Below, in pieces: positions 44,190-55,299 of a stretch of DNA of 64,000 bases. The position numbers and the translations under genes were made by a program. The stretch's first letter is position 1; each line of letters begins with the position of its first letter. The notes below the pieces were generated by a model. That model was not told the DNA's origin, ran no database searches, and worked only from the letters and a program-made list of their open reading frames with translations. Origin of the DNA: Reticulitermes speratus (lineage: Eukaryota > Arthropoda > Insecta > Blattodea > Rhinotermitidae). Location of the stretch: contig JAJKFL010000330.1 in assembly GCA_021186555.1 (NCBI GenBank), forward strand, positions 30,792,944 through 30,856,943, written 5' to 3'.

Positions 44190-44440
44190 GTACTTTACTT
44201 GTAAAAACTTTATATCTTAATATAGTGCATTTGTTGGCATTGTCTTGAAATTTTAAGAATTATTGCACTGATATAAATGCCATAAAAGTGGAATTATATG
44301 TAAGCCTTTACGAAAACCTAAGTGTTATATACAAATTTCAGGGCGGCAATAGTACTTGTTTCTTTCCTCTAAGAAAATTATTTCTCCAAAGCTCAGCGAA
44401 GAGATGGCTGTATGCATTTGGCAGTGCAACAAAGGACTGT

Positions 44441-44670
44441 TACCTTGATTTCAGGCTTCCGCCGCGATGTTAATGAAATCTGCGGTCTTCTGGGGTATTA
44501 CGCGGCGTCGTGTGGTAATTGTTTACCGACGTTTCGGGACAACGTATCGGTCCCATCTTCACGGGTCAAGAGTCCGAGTAGGAAAAGCTTGGGACAGATA
44601 CGTTGTCCCGAAACGCCGGTAAACAATTACCACACGACGCAGCGTAATACCCCAGAAGACCGCAGATTTG
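44441..44670. mobile_element. Inverted-dimer element, family P, with 10-bp TSD
   Basis: Left arm with one-sided tail TTGATTTCAGGCTTCCGCCG, then GCGGTCTTCTGGGGTATTAC, CGACGTTTCGGGACAACG and 'cccatcttcacgggtcaag'. The right arm mirrors these and ends 'gaccgcagatttg'. AAAGGACTGT at 44431-44440 and 44671-44680 is a perfect 10-bp TSD. The 165-codon frame at 44412-44909 runs through it and is not a gene. Confidence 0.9.
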
Positions 44671-44680
44671 AAAGGACTGT

Positions 44681-45077
44681 AATGTTTATAGTACAAGTGG
44701 TTTCTCTATTGCCCGGTCCCGCATACGAACGCCTATTCAACTTTAAACTAAGTGACTTGGTAAACTATTCCGCTGTGAATAAAAATTCTCAAATCTGCAC
44801 ATTTATTACACACACACACACACTAAATAAAATAATTTTACTTGTAATTCAAGTATGCTTCAAAGTCGTGTTGAAAGTACACAAAAAGTTCCCTGGTTAT
44901 GCTATTTAGACTCAACTGGGGTTTATTCATGTGATTTAAAGCTAACTTTGAGATGTAATATAAAGAGTAGAAGGAAATAAAGGGGCTTGTATTCATATAA
45001 TTTATTTAAAAGTAAGTGCTATGAAGAAAGTTCTATAATTCTATGACATCGACTTAACTCTGTAAAGCACAATGTTT
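44681..45077. other. No gene; short CA repeat
   Basis: CA units at 44810-44823. Nothing else recognised. Confidence 0.5.
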
Positions 45078-45100
45078 GTATATATATATATATATATATA

Positions 45101-45674
45101 TAGCGTGTTTCATAAATTCCTCCGGGATTTCGGAGGTCTGTAGCTCAGGAGCCAAATCACACACGGGAGATGAGAGCATGTCAGTGAAAAGAGTACATAT
45201 CCAAGCTTTGAACCTACCTTACAAATGTTCAATATGTCCCCCTTTGGTGACTCGACAGACGTCAATCCTGTAATCTAGCTCCTACCACACACATTCCAAC
45301 ATATGAACGTCGATGGTAGTAACTGCATCCATAATTCATAGCCTCTTAGTTTCCTCGAATTTTCTATACCAGTCTCTTACTGTTTTGTCCGTTGGTGGTT
45401 CTGTACGATACTTGGTTCGAAAACCACGTTGCACTGTTACAATTGACTGGGTTTTAGCAAATTGAAGGACACAAAAAGCTTTCTGTTCACCTGAAAACGC
45501 CATGTTTGCACACCACTGCCTCCTAGCGGATAAACGGGTAACTACGCCATTGCATCTGTCACGAAAAAACTTTTACATTTCCTCTATCCGTTGGCATGCT
45601 TTTATCTCTTATATGTGGGTTTGCTACTGCAAGGCCAAGCCTCTAAATCGCGGATGGTCTTATGAAACACGCTG
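45101..45674 (-). mobile_element. Deleted Tc1/mariner-like transposon in a TA microsatellite
   Basis: Ends TAGCGTGTTTCATAAATTCC (left) and, reverse-complemented from the right, CAGCGTGTTTCATAAGACCA, an imperfect TIR alignable for about 35 bp ('tccgggatttcggagg' against 'tccgcgatttagaggc'). Both ends abut TA repeats. The 574-bp interior encodes the start and end of a transposase with the middle deleted. Confidence 0.9.
45219..45503 (-). pseudogene. DUF4817-type mariner transposase, N- and C-termini fused by deletion
   Basis: The minus strand starts at ATG 45503 and reads MAFSGEQKAFCVLQFAKTQS, IVTVQRGFRTKYRTEPPTDK and TVRDWYRKFEETKRL, then a stop. This is the N-terminal helix-turn-helix region (DUF4817) of an insect mariner-like family. 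After the stop the same frame continues VTTIDVHMLECVW, stop, ELDYRIDVCRVTKGGHIEHL, the family's usual C-terminal end. The catalytic core with all three acidic residues is missing. The join between 'RL' and 'MDAVTT' marks the internal deletion. Non-functional. Confidence 0.88.
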
Positions 45675-45712
45675 TATATATATATATATATATTATATAT
45701 ATATATACAACA

Positions 45713-46565
45713 AGTACTTTGATAATGAGAATTGAGTTTTGTTCGCGGTGATTATTCATGGTTTCAGAATGATCCTCAGAATAAACAGCTAATATTTTCC
45801 CAGACATATCAAATGATTATTCACACATCGGCACTTATTCTAAGCACAATCATGGCGATGGATTTGGATCCAGGTTTTTTTTTTTTTACATATTTTGAAG
45901 TATCAATGGAGGAATAAATTGGTTAGTTCACCAGTGTCGATGAGATATGCGTGTACAAACACACGCACTTAACTTGATGGATGTTTTGGATTTTTTTTTT
46001 GCAATGTCGGTATGATAAAAGGTTTTCATTATATCTACCTGTATTCAGGCTGCTCTTGCTTTAATATAATGTAATATTCTGTTAAATATTTACAGTATTT
46101 AATGACTTTCAAATAAATTCAGCATTTTTTCTTTCTTTTCTTGTTTTATATATTTAGGCCAACACCATGTGACCAAGTCATACGGTAATATTAATTTCAA
46201 AATATAATCATATTCCCAAATACTCCTTTCAACATTGTTTAACCTGACTTAGATAAATATCGTAAATATGTGCTTATTGTTTGTGGGCTTTTTTTTATAT
46301 TCCCCTAATTTATTTCGCTCTAAATGGACAGTATCTGGAAAACTTGAACTTTATCCAAAAATAGAAATATTCAGGGTACAATTTTCGTCCATAGAACCAA
46401 AAGAATGGCCTTACAAGGAAAACAAATGATGAGCGAAATTTAATAAATATTTAACCCAGCACGTGTAATTGTTCCGTATTATGAAGACAGTGTTTTAAAA
46501 TTTACGTTCAAAGACTGGTAACCCTCTCTGTAGTTTCCCATGGTCTTACATGTTGTCCTGTGTAT
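45713..46565. other. No gene seen
   Basis: AT-rich with several T runs (for example 45877-45888); nothing recognised. Confidence 0.5.
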
Positions 46566-46566
46566 A

Positions 46567-46612
46567 ATTACCAGTGTTTCGAATGATAGTACTATGTCCA
46601 TCTTCAGTGTAG
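46567..46612 (-). ncRNA. Hammerhead-like motif, weak, minus strand
   Basis: On the minus strand CTGAAGA, T, GGACATAGTACTATCATTC, GAAACACTGGTA. The core and GAAAC are exact, but stem II has only about three closing pairs around an inner ATAGTACTAT palindrome. Low confidence. Confidence 0.35.
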
Positions 46613-47165
46613 AAACCCGCCCTATTTTGTAGCGTATGCATGGAGGCATCACGTTCCTTTGAAACTTTGGTAATTATTTAACATGGCACATAGAAACATA
46701 TTCTAAAAAAAACGCAGCCTTAAATTTCGAATTTTTTTTCCAGAAATGAATAGGAGATTTATATTCTTCCCAACTAGACTCAATCTAGGCCCTCAGTCCC
46801 ACATATATATGCTTGAGTGGGTATGTATAAATAATTATGGTTGTGAGTTGACCGACAGTTACAGCTGGGTAACACAAGACAACAGAATTCATGGTCAGAG
46901 ATAACGTCGGTTTAAACTCGTGTTAGTTGTCAGGTGTAATGGGCTGAAAAATAGGGTGCATTTTGTCATTTCCCTCTCAGCCGGAGGCAGAGAGTTAATA
47001 TATATGTGAGTACGTGTGTGTATATGTGTGGTTTTGCTCAAAACCGTAATAAGGAACAGAAAATAAATTTGTTTAGTGGCTATGAGCAATTTTCATCCAT
47101 TTTGCATTAATGAACTTTTATGAAAACTTAAAAGATTTCTTGTCGTCTAAGTACTCGTGAGATGT
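46613..47165. other. No gene seen
   Basis: Nothing recognised. Confidence 0.5.
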
Positions 47166-47396
47166 CTTTATTTATTTATGTACTTATTTATTTATTTACT
47201 TATTTATTTATTTACTTATTTATTTACTTATTTATTTATTTACTTATTTATTTATTTACTTATTTATTTATTTACTTATTTATTTATTTACTTATTTATT
47301 TATTTACTTATTTATTTATTTACTTATTTATTTATTTACTTATTTATTTATTTACTTATTTATTTATTTACTTATTTATTTATTTATTTACTTATT
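47166..47396. repeat. (TTTA)n array with a 16-bp TTAC periodicity
   Basis: Tetranucleotide TTTA repeats with a TTAC every 12-16 bases. Two plus frames are open because they read low-complexity L/I/Y/F repeats; not a membrane protein gene. Confidence 0.95.
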
Positions 47397-48357
47397 GAAT
47401 TTAAGTTTCGGATATGATACATGAGTTTTATGGTAAATTTTACAGCCAAATGCATAAATATTTCACATTTTTGGCGTTGCGTTTTAAGGAACATATTTTA
47501 TACAGTTTTTCTAATAATATTGTAATAATAAAATGCAGAATGCTGCAATAGACTAGACATGCACAATGAGAAGGAAAGGATTGTGCTTAGAATTTTATGG
47601 ACATATACTAAAATTTCGTTTTTTTTAAGAAAGCAAAGCAGAAATAATGAAAACTCAATCATTTTCTTTTCTCGCCAAATACGTATTACTGGAGTAATAA
47701 AACTGAACATTATTTCTGATGTTGGAACATGTAGCACGCACATGGAACTTGTAGAACAAATGTCAAATTTAGTGGGAAATGTTGAAAGTAAGTTACAGTT
47801 ACTGCAGCCTATACATTAGTACTAATATAATGTTATTATAATGTCACATATGTGATATAGGGTTAATACACAATATAAAATAGAAGTTTATTTTAATACA
47901 AATATTTGTATTATATAAAATGGTATCATATTGAAATAATTTATAGAGAAATATTGTGAGGGAAGGGACTGCATTGAACTGGCTGAAGAAATGGTCAGTT
48001 GGGGGCTATTGTGCACAAGTGAAAGTACAGTCGATTTCCCTAAAGAGTAGGAATTTTTTTGGCTTTGTGAAGGACTGTCACCTAGTGAAAAAGAACCCTA
48101 CTGAATTGCCTTAGTGTAGCCTTGAGCCTCAATACATATAAACGTAATAGTTGTCAAAATTTCTTATTGTCCGTATTTCAGAAAACAAATTACTCGTGGT
48201 GTTACAAACGTGTAATTTGATCCCATATAAAACGCCAGTTTTCCTTGTCGTTTTTGTTGTTGTCTTCTTTGAGCTTCTATAAACCTTCACGATAAACTCC
48301 CAAAATAAACATAATTTGAGAACTTTTCTATTCTTAAGTTATTTGCTTGTAGGACTA
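47397..48357. other. No gene seen
   Basis: Frames 47498-47743 (minus) and 47559-47819 (plus) overlap and show no domain. Confidence 0.5.
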
Positions 48358-48367
48358 GTCACTTAAT

Positions 48368-48587
48368 TTTTTTTTCAATGACTCGACAGCCCCTAGGGGG
48401 CCTAGACCGCCTCATTGTTCCAGGCTTCAATACCACACTTTTTAGACACACCACACTCAGTAGGACTCCTCTGGACGAGGGACCAGCTCGTCGCAGAGAA
48501 CTTTACCTGACAACACACAACACTCACAAGAGACAGACATCAATGCCCCTTGCGGGATTCGAACCCACAATCCCAGTAAGCAAGCGG
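48368..48587 (-). mobile_element. SINE family D, 5'-truncated, with 10-bp TSD
   Basis: T-run tail at 48368-48375 and body up to 'aatcccagtaagcaagcgg', stopping within the tRNA-like head before the A box. GTCACTTAAT at 48358-48367 and 48588-48597 is a perfect 10-bp TSD, so the truncation happened during insertion. Confidence 0.92.
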
Positions 48588-48597
48588 GTCACTTAAT

Positions 48598-49249
48598 AAT
48601 GGTATCTATAAATGTATAAATATTGATATTTTGTAGAAAAATGTGAAAAGTTATACCCTCATTGTACTACTGTAAGATGTAATCTTTCACTCCTATCATT
48701 CTGTCACATGACGTACCTTCAAGATCTGCTCTTAATTTTGTAGTATTTCGGTTTCACAATTGGCAGACTCCACCACATTGCTATACTTGGATTTGAGCTG
48801 TATTTAATTAACCTAATGGTACAGCGAACTGTATAACACAAACCAATTGGGTAATTGCGAATAAAATTGCCGTGCTTTGAGAGAAATCTCGTGATTTGTT
48901 GATGTTGTAAAGTGCGAAAATTGGCCTACAACAAATGTGTTTGTGCGACTATTAAAACAATACACAGAATGTTAGTCGACGAGTTTGTTTAATTACCAGG
49001 AACGTATGCTAGAGGTAATTTGGAACAAAATATGTCCTATAAGCCACAGAGCGATTTGACACCCTTATCGATTTGAGAAAGTTATATATTTGACTAAAGT
49101 GAGAGCTAAGGTATTTATTTATTTATTTATTTTATTTATGTAATCGGGCCATCTTGAAGTTCTTGATGTAATCACTATAAAAGTTTAAGGAGAAGAGAAG
49201 GTTCTCTATATATAGTTCTATAGCCTCAAATGTCCGAGTTATTTCCCAG
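48598..49249. other. No gene; short (TTTA)n
   Basis: A TTTA run lies at about 49111-49139. Nothing else recognised. Confidence 0.5.
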
Positions 49250-49350
49250 GCAAGTCCATCTTTATTTTGTGGTTAAAGAGTGGCACTCTGAAAGAGGTTT
49301 TTCTCCGAGTACTTTCGTTTTCCCCTGTCAGTATAATTCCATCACTGCTC
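49250..49350 (+). mobile_element. SINE family A, internal fragment, old
   Basis: 'caagtccatctttattttgt', 'aaagagtggcactctgaaag', 'gtttttctccgagtactttc' and 'ttttcccctgtcagtataat' match the A body with substitutions. Confidence 0.65.
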
Positions 49351-49388
49351 GATTTCCATATTTAATTACTCATTTACCTATGCTATAA

Positions 49389-49549
49389 GCCTCTAACAGA
49401 AATAGGTACCAGGAATATTTCCTGGGGGGTAAAGGCGGCCGGTGCGTATGGCTGACAACTTTACCACCTTCATGTACCGATTGTCTAGAAATCTGGGAGC
49501 CTCAACGTCCTGGAACCCTAAGGGCCTGTCCAGGGATTGCTGTACCTTT
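49389..49549 (+). mobile_element. SINE family E, 5'-truncated, with 16-bp TSD
   Basis: Starts at 'gcctctaacagaaataggta' and runs to the 'tgtacctttt' tail. TTTACCTATGCTATAA at 49373-49388 and 49550-49565 is the TSD (its first bases may overlap the tail). Adjacent to an old SINE A fragment. Confidence 0.9.
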
Positions 49550-49565
49550 TTTACCTATGCTATAA

Positions 49566-49822
49566 CGTCTTTGCAATTTACAGTGTTGTTACGTAAAAAA
49601 GTTACTCACTGCAACTTGCAAATTTCCCCGTTGTGGGAAAAATTTTATATCTCTTATACTGCTTTCTTATTCTTTATAGAAGTTTTATGATTCGCACTAA
49701 TAAATTTACGACGACAGACATCCAGGCACTGCAAGCAAAAGTTTGCTGTCAGATGGAAGGAAACATTTTTGTTAAGACTGTTAAGTTTCCGACACTGTTT
49801 TAGCCCTAGTAATATTGGCATA
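49566..49822. other. Spacer, nothing recognised
   Basis: AT-rich DNA between SINE E and a palindromic mini-element. Confidence 0.45.
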
Positions 49823-49824
49823 TA

Positions 49825-49901
49825 CAGAGTATACACAAAAGAATGGTGCGGTTTCAATGGTGAATAAAGGGAAACCGTACCATTCTTTTGTGTATACCCT
49901 G
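49825..49901. mobile_element. Palindromic mini-element made of mariner TIRs
   Basis: CAGAGTATACACAAAAGAAT plus GGTGCGGTTTC, a short centre, then the near-exact mirror ending GTGTATACCCTG. These are the outer ~30 bp of each TIR of the 15.06-kb transposon with everything between removed. TA flanks the left end; the right end is followed by ATA. Confidence 0.85.
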
Positions 49902-50200
49902 ATAATATTTGAATCATAACGTACTTATCTTAATTGACGGACTGATCGAAGGAAAGGAGTTGGTTGCAAATCAAAAATGCATAATAACTTGCAGAAATAA
50001 TTATTTCATACAACGTCAAGTTAGACATTATATACAATATTTCAAAACTAAATTCCTGCTTTATAGAAAGCCACTGCTTCTCAGTTACAAAAATGAAAAC
50101 CTGTTAAATATTTTAGGGGAATATTCGCTGTATTCTAAAAATCTTGCTAAACACTTAAGCACACATTTGGAACAACACAGAGTTTTTAAATATTACAATA

Positions 50201-50706
50201 CCGGCAACGTACGTATAACGTAACACTGAGGCGCGTTCGCGTAACGATTGTTGGCGTTGAAGTATTACATATTCTGAGTGCTTGTCTGTATCCTTGCCTT
50301 ATTTATCCGGCATTCAAAGGGCATGCGCAGTATTATTTTTATTGTGGCCTAACTTCCTCTACCATATTTTTCCACATTATCTCATAAACGGCACGATTTT
50401 CGGATAAAGAAGATCATTGAATATAAAATCCGTGTTTTGATTTTCTCTACAACTTTTGCCTGAAATATTTCTAAATCTAAGAAGAGAGATATTATCATAA
50501 ATGTTCACAGGTTTCCATGTAAACTAGTCGTTATTCTTGTCAGATTTTAATAAAACTTGAAATTTCCAGACAGATTATCGAGAAATACTCCAATATCAAA
50601 TTTCATGAAAATCCGTCCGGTGAGAGCCGAGTTGTTCCATGCGGACGGACAGACAGACATGACGAAGCTAATAGTCGATTTTTGCAATTTTGTGAAAGCG
50701 CCTAAA
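50201..50706 (+). repeat. Repeat G, long copy 2
   Basis: Collinear with the 16.5- and 62.1-kb copies from 'ggcaacgtacgtataacgta' and 'gaggcgcgttcgcgtaacg' to 'gtgaaagcgcctaaaa'. Confidence 0.87.
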
Positions 50707-51249
50707 AGCTCATGTGTAGTAAACATGTGCTCTAAATGAATAATAAAGTCACTGTTATGCCTGCATATGTACCGAGGCTGGGCGTAACTTAGTGAAATAA
50801 GTTGTTAGCTGACTGTCTGACAGCGCTAATCGTAGACAAGATATCCCATCAGTATTTTCCACAAATCTGTCACGTAAGTTCTAGAAGTCAATTAAGTCAT
50901 ATTTTTTCGGCACTCCAAAGTGATATAGATACATATCTGTAGAAATAAATAGCACAGATAAGGAATTATAGCAAACCTCACGAGCATGTTAAAATCGCTT
51001 GAAGACTTAAATTGGACGGATTAGAGAATTGTTTCACCAAGTTTCTGAATGTGGTCTGACCAATCGAGGGGAATGTAGCATGTGCGTTACCACTCAGTGT
51101 GAATTTATTTGTGAACCTCTAACATAAAGAAACTTTAAGCTGTGCTCTTGTTCTAATAATCTCATACAAACCGTCGCCTTTCCTATCACAAAACAAAGAA
51201 AAGTAACTTACCTTCGCGTTAATCTTAATTCTGTAGGCTTTCGTAGACT
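50707..51249. other. No gene seen
   Basis: Nothing recognised. Confidence 0.5.
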
Positions 51250-51275
51250 TTATTATTATTATTTACTGCCATAGT

Positions 51276-52056
51276 TTTTCACCCGGTGGCAGTAGTCCTT
51301 ACACTAGTATACACAATACAAATGTTTTCACCCGGTGGCAGTAGTCCTTACACTAGTACACACAATACAAATGTTTTCACCCGGTGGCAGTAGTCCTTAC
51401 ACTAGTATACACAATACAAATGTTTTCACACGGTGGCAGTAGTCCTTACACTAGTACACACAATACAAATGTTTTCACCCGGTGGCAGTAGTCCTTACAC
51501 TAGTACACACAATACAAATGTTTTCACCCGGTGTCAGTAGTCCTTACACTAGTACACACAATACAAATGTTTTCACCCGGTGGCAGTAGTCCTTACACAG
51601 TATACACAATACAAATGTTTTCACCAGGTGGCAGTATTCCTTACACTAGTACACACAATACAAATGTTTTCACCCGGTGGCAGTAGTCCTTACACTAGTA
51701 CACACAATACAAATGTTTTCACCCGGTGGCAGTAGTCCTTACACTAGTACACACAATACAAATGTTTTCACCCGGTGGCAGTAGTCCTTACACAGTATAC
51801 ACAATACAAGTGTTTTCACCCGGTGGCAGTAGTCCTTACACTAGTACACACAATACAAATATTTTCACCCGGTGGCAGTAGTCCTTACACTAGTACACAC
51901 AATACAAATGTTTTCACCCGGTGGCAGTAGTCCTTACACAGTACACACAGTACAAATATTTTCACCCGGTGGCAGTAGTCCTTACACTATTACACACAAT
52001 ACAAATGTTTTCACACGGTGGCAGTAGTCCTTACACTAGTACACAAAATACAAATG
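51276..52056. repeat. 49-bp tandem array, sixteen units
   Basis: Sixteen units starting TTTTCACCCGGTGGCAGTAG and containing 'tccttacactagtacacaca'. Three units (near 51600, 51795, 51940) share a 2-bp deletion, ACACAGTA instead of ACACTAGTA. A (TTA)n run (51251-51261) precedes the array, and an AT/AC-rich tail shared with 27.5 kb follows to about 52270. Same dispersed element as the 27.38-kb locus, where only three units are present. Confidence 0.95.
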
Positions 52057-52270
52057 GAAATATAATATACATAAATGTAACAATACAAAACAAACTATTC
52101 ACAATTACAAAACAAAATGCATACAGTAAATACAAGTACACACATTACAAAAACATCCACATCTTAACAAAAACATCCACACCTTACAAAAACACCCACA
52201 CACAACACAAAAAAAACACACGCACATTACAAAAACACCCACACATAAAATAATACAAAAACACACATAC
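52057..52270. repeat. A/C-rich tail shared with the 27.5-kb locus
   Basis: 'taatatacataaatgtaaca', 'caaaacaaaatgcatacagt' and repeated 'ttacaaaaacaYccacac' correspond to 27530-28085 without the 79-bp expansion. Confidence 0.8.
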
Positions 52271-52434
52271 TGCAAAAAGAAAGAGTAGCTAAGCCTAACC
52301 TAAAACCTAACGTAAATAGATCAGTATTGTGTTAATGCAATGTAATATAAAAAATGTAATACAAGATTTAATTTCATTCTGTCTCAGAAAAATCCGGAAG
52401 CTCTTAATTTGATAGTCGATATAACATTTTAAGA

Positions 52435-52623
52435 CAGAGATTCTCAAACACAGAGGGGCGACCCAAGTTTGTGTCGCTAGAAGTTTCTGATAATTTTTTA
52501 AACCTAATAAAAATTATGTTAACTTTAAGTAAATAGGGTGTTGATCAAGTATTGATAGATTTTGGGTCGTAAGGCAAGTATGATTTACGAGTTGCGGTTG
52601 CTTTTAGAAACGTTTAGAATCAC
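52435..52623. mobile_element. Small hAT-like element, decayed
   Basis: Left end CAGAGATTCTCAAACAC, right end GTTTAGAATCACT; an uncorrupted right end would be the complement of the left. An 8-bp TSD (TTTTAAGA and TTTAACGA) is only partly matched. No transposase. Confidence 0.5.
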
Positions 52624-52631
52624 TTTAACGA

Positions 52632-53351
52632 AGACTAAATTTATTGTACATTTTATATAAAAATATACTTCTTACCTCACAAAAAAGAGTCCATGTTTCT
52701 GTTATAAACACCAGTTGGTTAATATAGTACATGGAAGAGATTAACTTTGCCTGTAAGAATCGTTTAAAACAAATAAACCTCGTGGGGGAAAAAATTTCGA
52801 AAGTTTAATGTGGTGGTACGTATAGTAAAAATTTAACATTCTTCTGTTCTGTTCTATTTGGGTGTTGTTATCTTTAGAATAACGGTACCGTTATGGTAAG
52901 TTTAACTTCGATGGACAGTACCAAACAAGAACAGATATGAGATAATTTTTCTTAGCCTGAGGGTGTGGAAACTTGTGACATTTATGGAATGACGTTATTT
53001 GCGTGTGGCGATAACTGGAAATATTCAAACAATGCTGTAAAATTTTTGTTGATGTACTCTTATGACTTACAATCGAATTCAACATCTCATGGAAACAAGC
53101 GTTATGAAAATATAATTTGAAAGACCAATATACAGTATATTTCCTGTCGATTCACCAGAGTCATGCAACCGTTAGACTTACGAATATAAGAATTCAATAA
53201 TGTGCAATTACAATAAAAGTATTACGTATGAAACCTTCAATAATATTCAATTAAATGCGATGTAGTACCTTTTTTCCTGACTGTAGGCCGAAGACCGAAA
53301 CTTGTTGAGAACTAAATATGTGAATTAATAAAAGAAACATACATTACAAGG
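52632..53351. other. No gene; trace of hammerhead-like core
   Basis: 53276-53312 has 'cctgactgtaggccgaagac' followed by CGAAACTTGTTG, a very weak family-H core. Nothing else recognised. Confidence 0.4.
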
Positions 53352-53545
53352 ATTCAGGTCCTCACAAAGGCGTTGCTGAGGACTTGGGTTTAGTGGGATG
53401 TCACCTTTTGTCGTTGGGTGATTGTTTCTCGACGTTTCGAATTATATACTGCTTTCATCTTTTAAAATCCAAGGAGTCCAAGCGGAATTACTCGTCTTGG
53501 ACTCTCAACGGCATGTGACATTCCAAAAAAAATATGAATCCCCAA
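53352..53545. mobile_element. Family-P-like element, very decayed
   Basis: 'ctcgacgtttcgaattatat', 'tgctttcatctttt' and an inverted pair 'aaggagtccaag' / 'cttggactct' keep the family-P outline. Tentative. Confidence 0.4.
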
Positions 53546-53567
53546 GGACACACGTTGATTTTTATTG

Positions 53568-53752
53568 TTATGTTACGTTAAGTTACGTTATGTTATAGTA
53601 CGTTACGTTATATTATGTTACATTAAGTTACATTAAGTTATGTTATGTTACATTACGTTACATTACGCTAAATTACGTTGTATTATGTTGTTATGTCACG
53701 TTACGTTATGTTATGTTACATTACGTTATATTATGTAATGTTATGTTAGTAT
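53568..53752. repeat. (GTTAY)n pentamer array
   Basis: About 185 bases of GTTAC, GTTAT and ATTAC pentamers. Not the TTAGG insect telomere repeat. Confidence 0.9.
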
Positions 53753-54783
53753 ATTATTTATTGTCTTTCTATCATTTCACGTAACGTAGTCTCAGCAATA
53801 CACGGCTTAATTCAATCAACCAACAACCAGCAACAGAATAGTGATGTAAGTTGTGAAATCCGTAGCTAAAAAGTCTTAATTTGTTTTCAGGGTACAGTAT
53901 ATATAGTGACTGTGTCTTTTGCCCGCAACAGAACAAGACATTAAATGCTAGGAATATACAGCGACCACAGCAAACTCTAAAAATATGACGTTGCAGTATC
54001 AACAACCTCTTCCTGGACCATACAAATTATTAATAAAAGTTTTCACATAAATTTTGAAGGGCTGTTTTAAGCTAAAGTTTCGTTCTCGGCAGTGTAGATG
54101 TACACAGCTAAAAATTAAACTTTTAGGTAAGGCGTTGGTCGAAAGTTGCTTACCTACACATAATTTTGGGATTAAGTGGCTTATGTAAAGCGGGTACGCG
54201 TTTGTGATGGGTACTTTAAAGTGCTTTTGTATAGATTAAAGTTAAGTGAAGCCAGGAATGTCTGTCGGCACTTAACACCTGCCGTGTGGGCTACATAGTG
54301 TTTTCTGAATTTCAGAGTACAAGGGAAGACTCTGCTTTCAACACCTCTCCCTTTATCTGTAGAGGTCTAATTTATTATCAAGTTTTTACCGGCAAAAAAG
54401 AGTTAATCATCAATTCCACCAAATTATTTTCAGATGATTTCATGACTTTCTCACTGAATTTTTTTTTTTCTTTCTTTCACATAATAGTCTGTCGGCTAGT
54501 TAGTCAGCTAATTAACCAGTTAGTTAGTTAGTTACTTACTTAGAAGTTTACTCTTAATTTAGGACTTTACGACAGTGGAAAGTGTCATTGTAGTATGAAA
54601 GATCGACTCCTGCATTATTAAAACACACAACGATAAACGATCTATTCTGGAACCTGGGAACATTAGGTCAGCATTATTTGTCTCTGAAAAGTATAAACTA
54701 GGAATATAGGGGGTAATTTTTTGTCATGTTTTCATTAAATATTTTGGAAAGAAATGTTTTGTCTGCTCACGCAGTTACATATG
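53753..54783. other. No gene; short (TTAG)n
   Basis: Frames 53772-54005 (minus) and 54286-54531 show no domain. A TTAG-rich patch lies at 54500-54540. Confidence 0.5.
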
Positions 54784-54992
54784 AGCCGGGATAATGTAGT
54801 TGGTATAAACATTAGGTTACGGGCTGGAAGGTCCGGTGTTCGAATCCGTGTAGCAGTTCTTTCCTGTGAGTAAATTGACCAGGGCGTGACTATGACCACT
54901 CACCTCCATCTAGCGTTGAGGTTAAAAATATGTGGAGCTATACCTCTACTCCCATTATGCCATCATGACCTGGACAGGGATAATTTTAGCTT
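54784..54992 (+). mobile_element. SINE family C, old copy
   Basis: Head GAGCCGGGATAATGTAGTTG, B box 'cggtgttcgaatccg', then 'ccactcacctccatctagcg', 'gttaaaaatatgtggagcta' and 'atgccatcatgacctggaca' in family order. Confidence 0.8.
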
Positions 54993-55160
54993 TCCTCTCA
55001 GCCACTTAGTGAGCAAATCGTGAGAAGTGTTACGTCACATCTACTGTCAAAACTTCGCCCTCCGTTGTGTTCTGTTTACACCGTGTTCTTTGACTTCACG
55101 TGAACAAACACAGGTCTGTTGTACACGTGACCTACCCACTTTCCTATTCAATTACTTCCG

Positions 55161-55299
55161 TTACGCAGGGGAAGTCCGTATTATGCAGGGGAAGTCCGTG
55201 TTATGCAGGGGAAGTCCGTGTTATGCAGGGAATTCCGTGTTATGCAGGGGAAGTCCGTGTTATGCAGGGGAATTCCGTATTATGCAGGGGAAGTACGTG
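55161..55299 (+). repeat. 20-bp minisatellite, seven units
   Basis: Units of TTATGCAGGGGAAGTCCGTG with one 19-bp unit and AATT/AAGT variants. The shift by one base lets all plus frames stay open; not coding. Confidence 0.93.

Larger units (their letters stand above)
45079..45712. repeat. (TA)n microsatellite split by a transposon
   Basis: TA repeats at about 45079-45100 and 45675-45711 were one tract before the mariner-like element inserted at a TA step. Confidence 0.85.

Noticed and set aside
44412..44909. 165-codon open frame
   Set aside because: It runs through the family-P inverted dimer and unrelated flanks; other copies of the same arm are read in different frames.
47157..47417. Hydrophobic repeat frame resembling membrane protein
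   Set aside because: Product of a TTTA/TTAC simple repeat.
51276..52056. Regular repeat array that could suggest CRISPR
   Set aside because: Units are contiguous 49-bp repeats without unique spacers, and the rest of the window is eukaryotic repeat DNA.
53568..53752. GTTAC/GTTAT array as interstitial telomere
   Set aside because: The pentamer does not match TTAGG and is heterogeneous.
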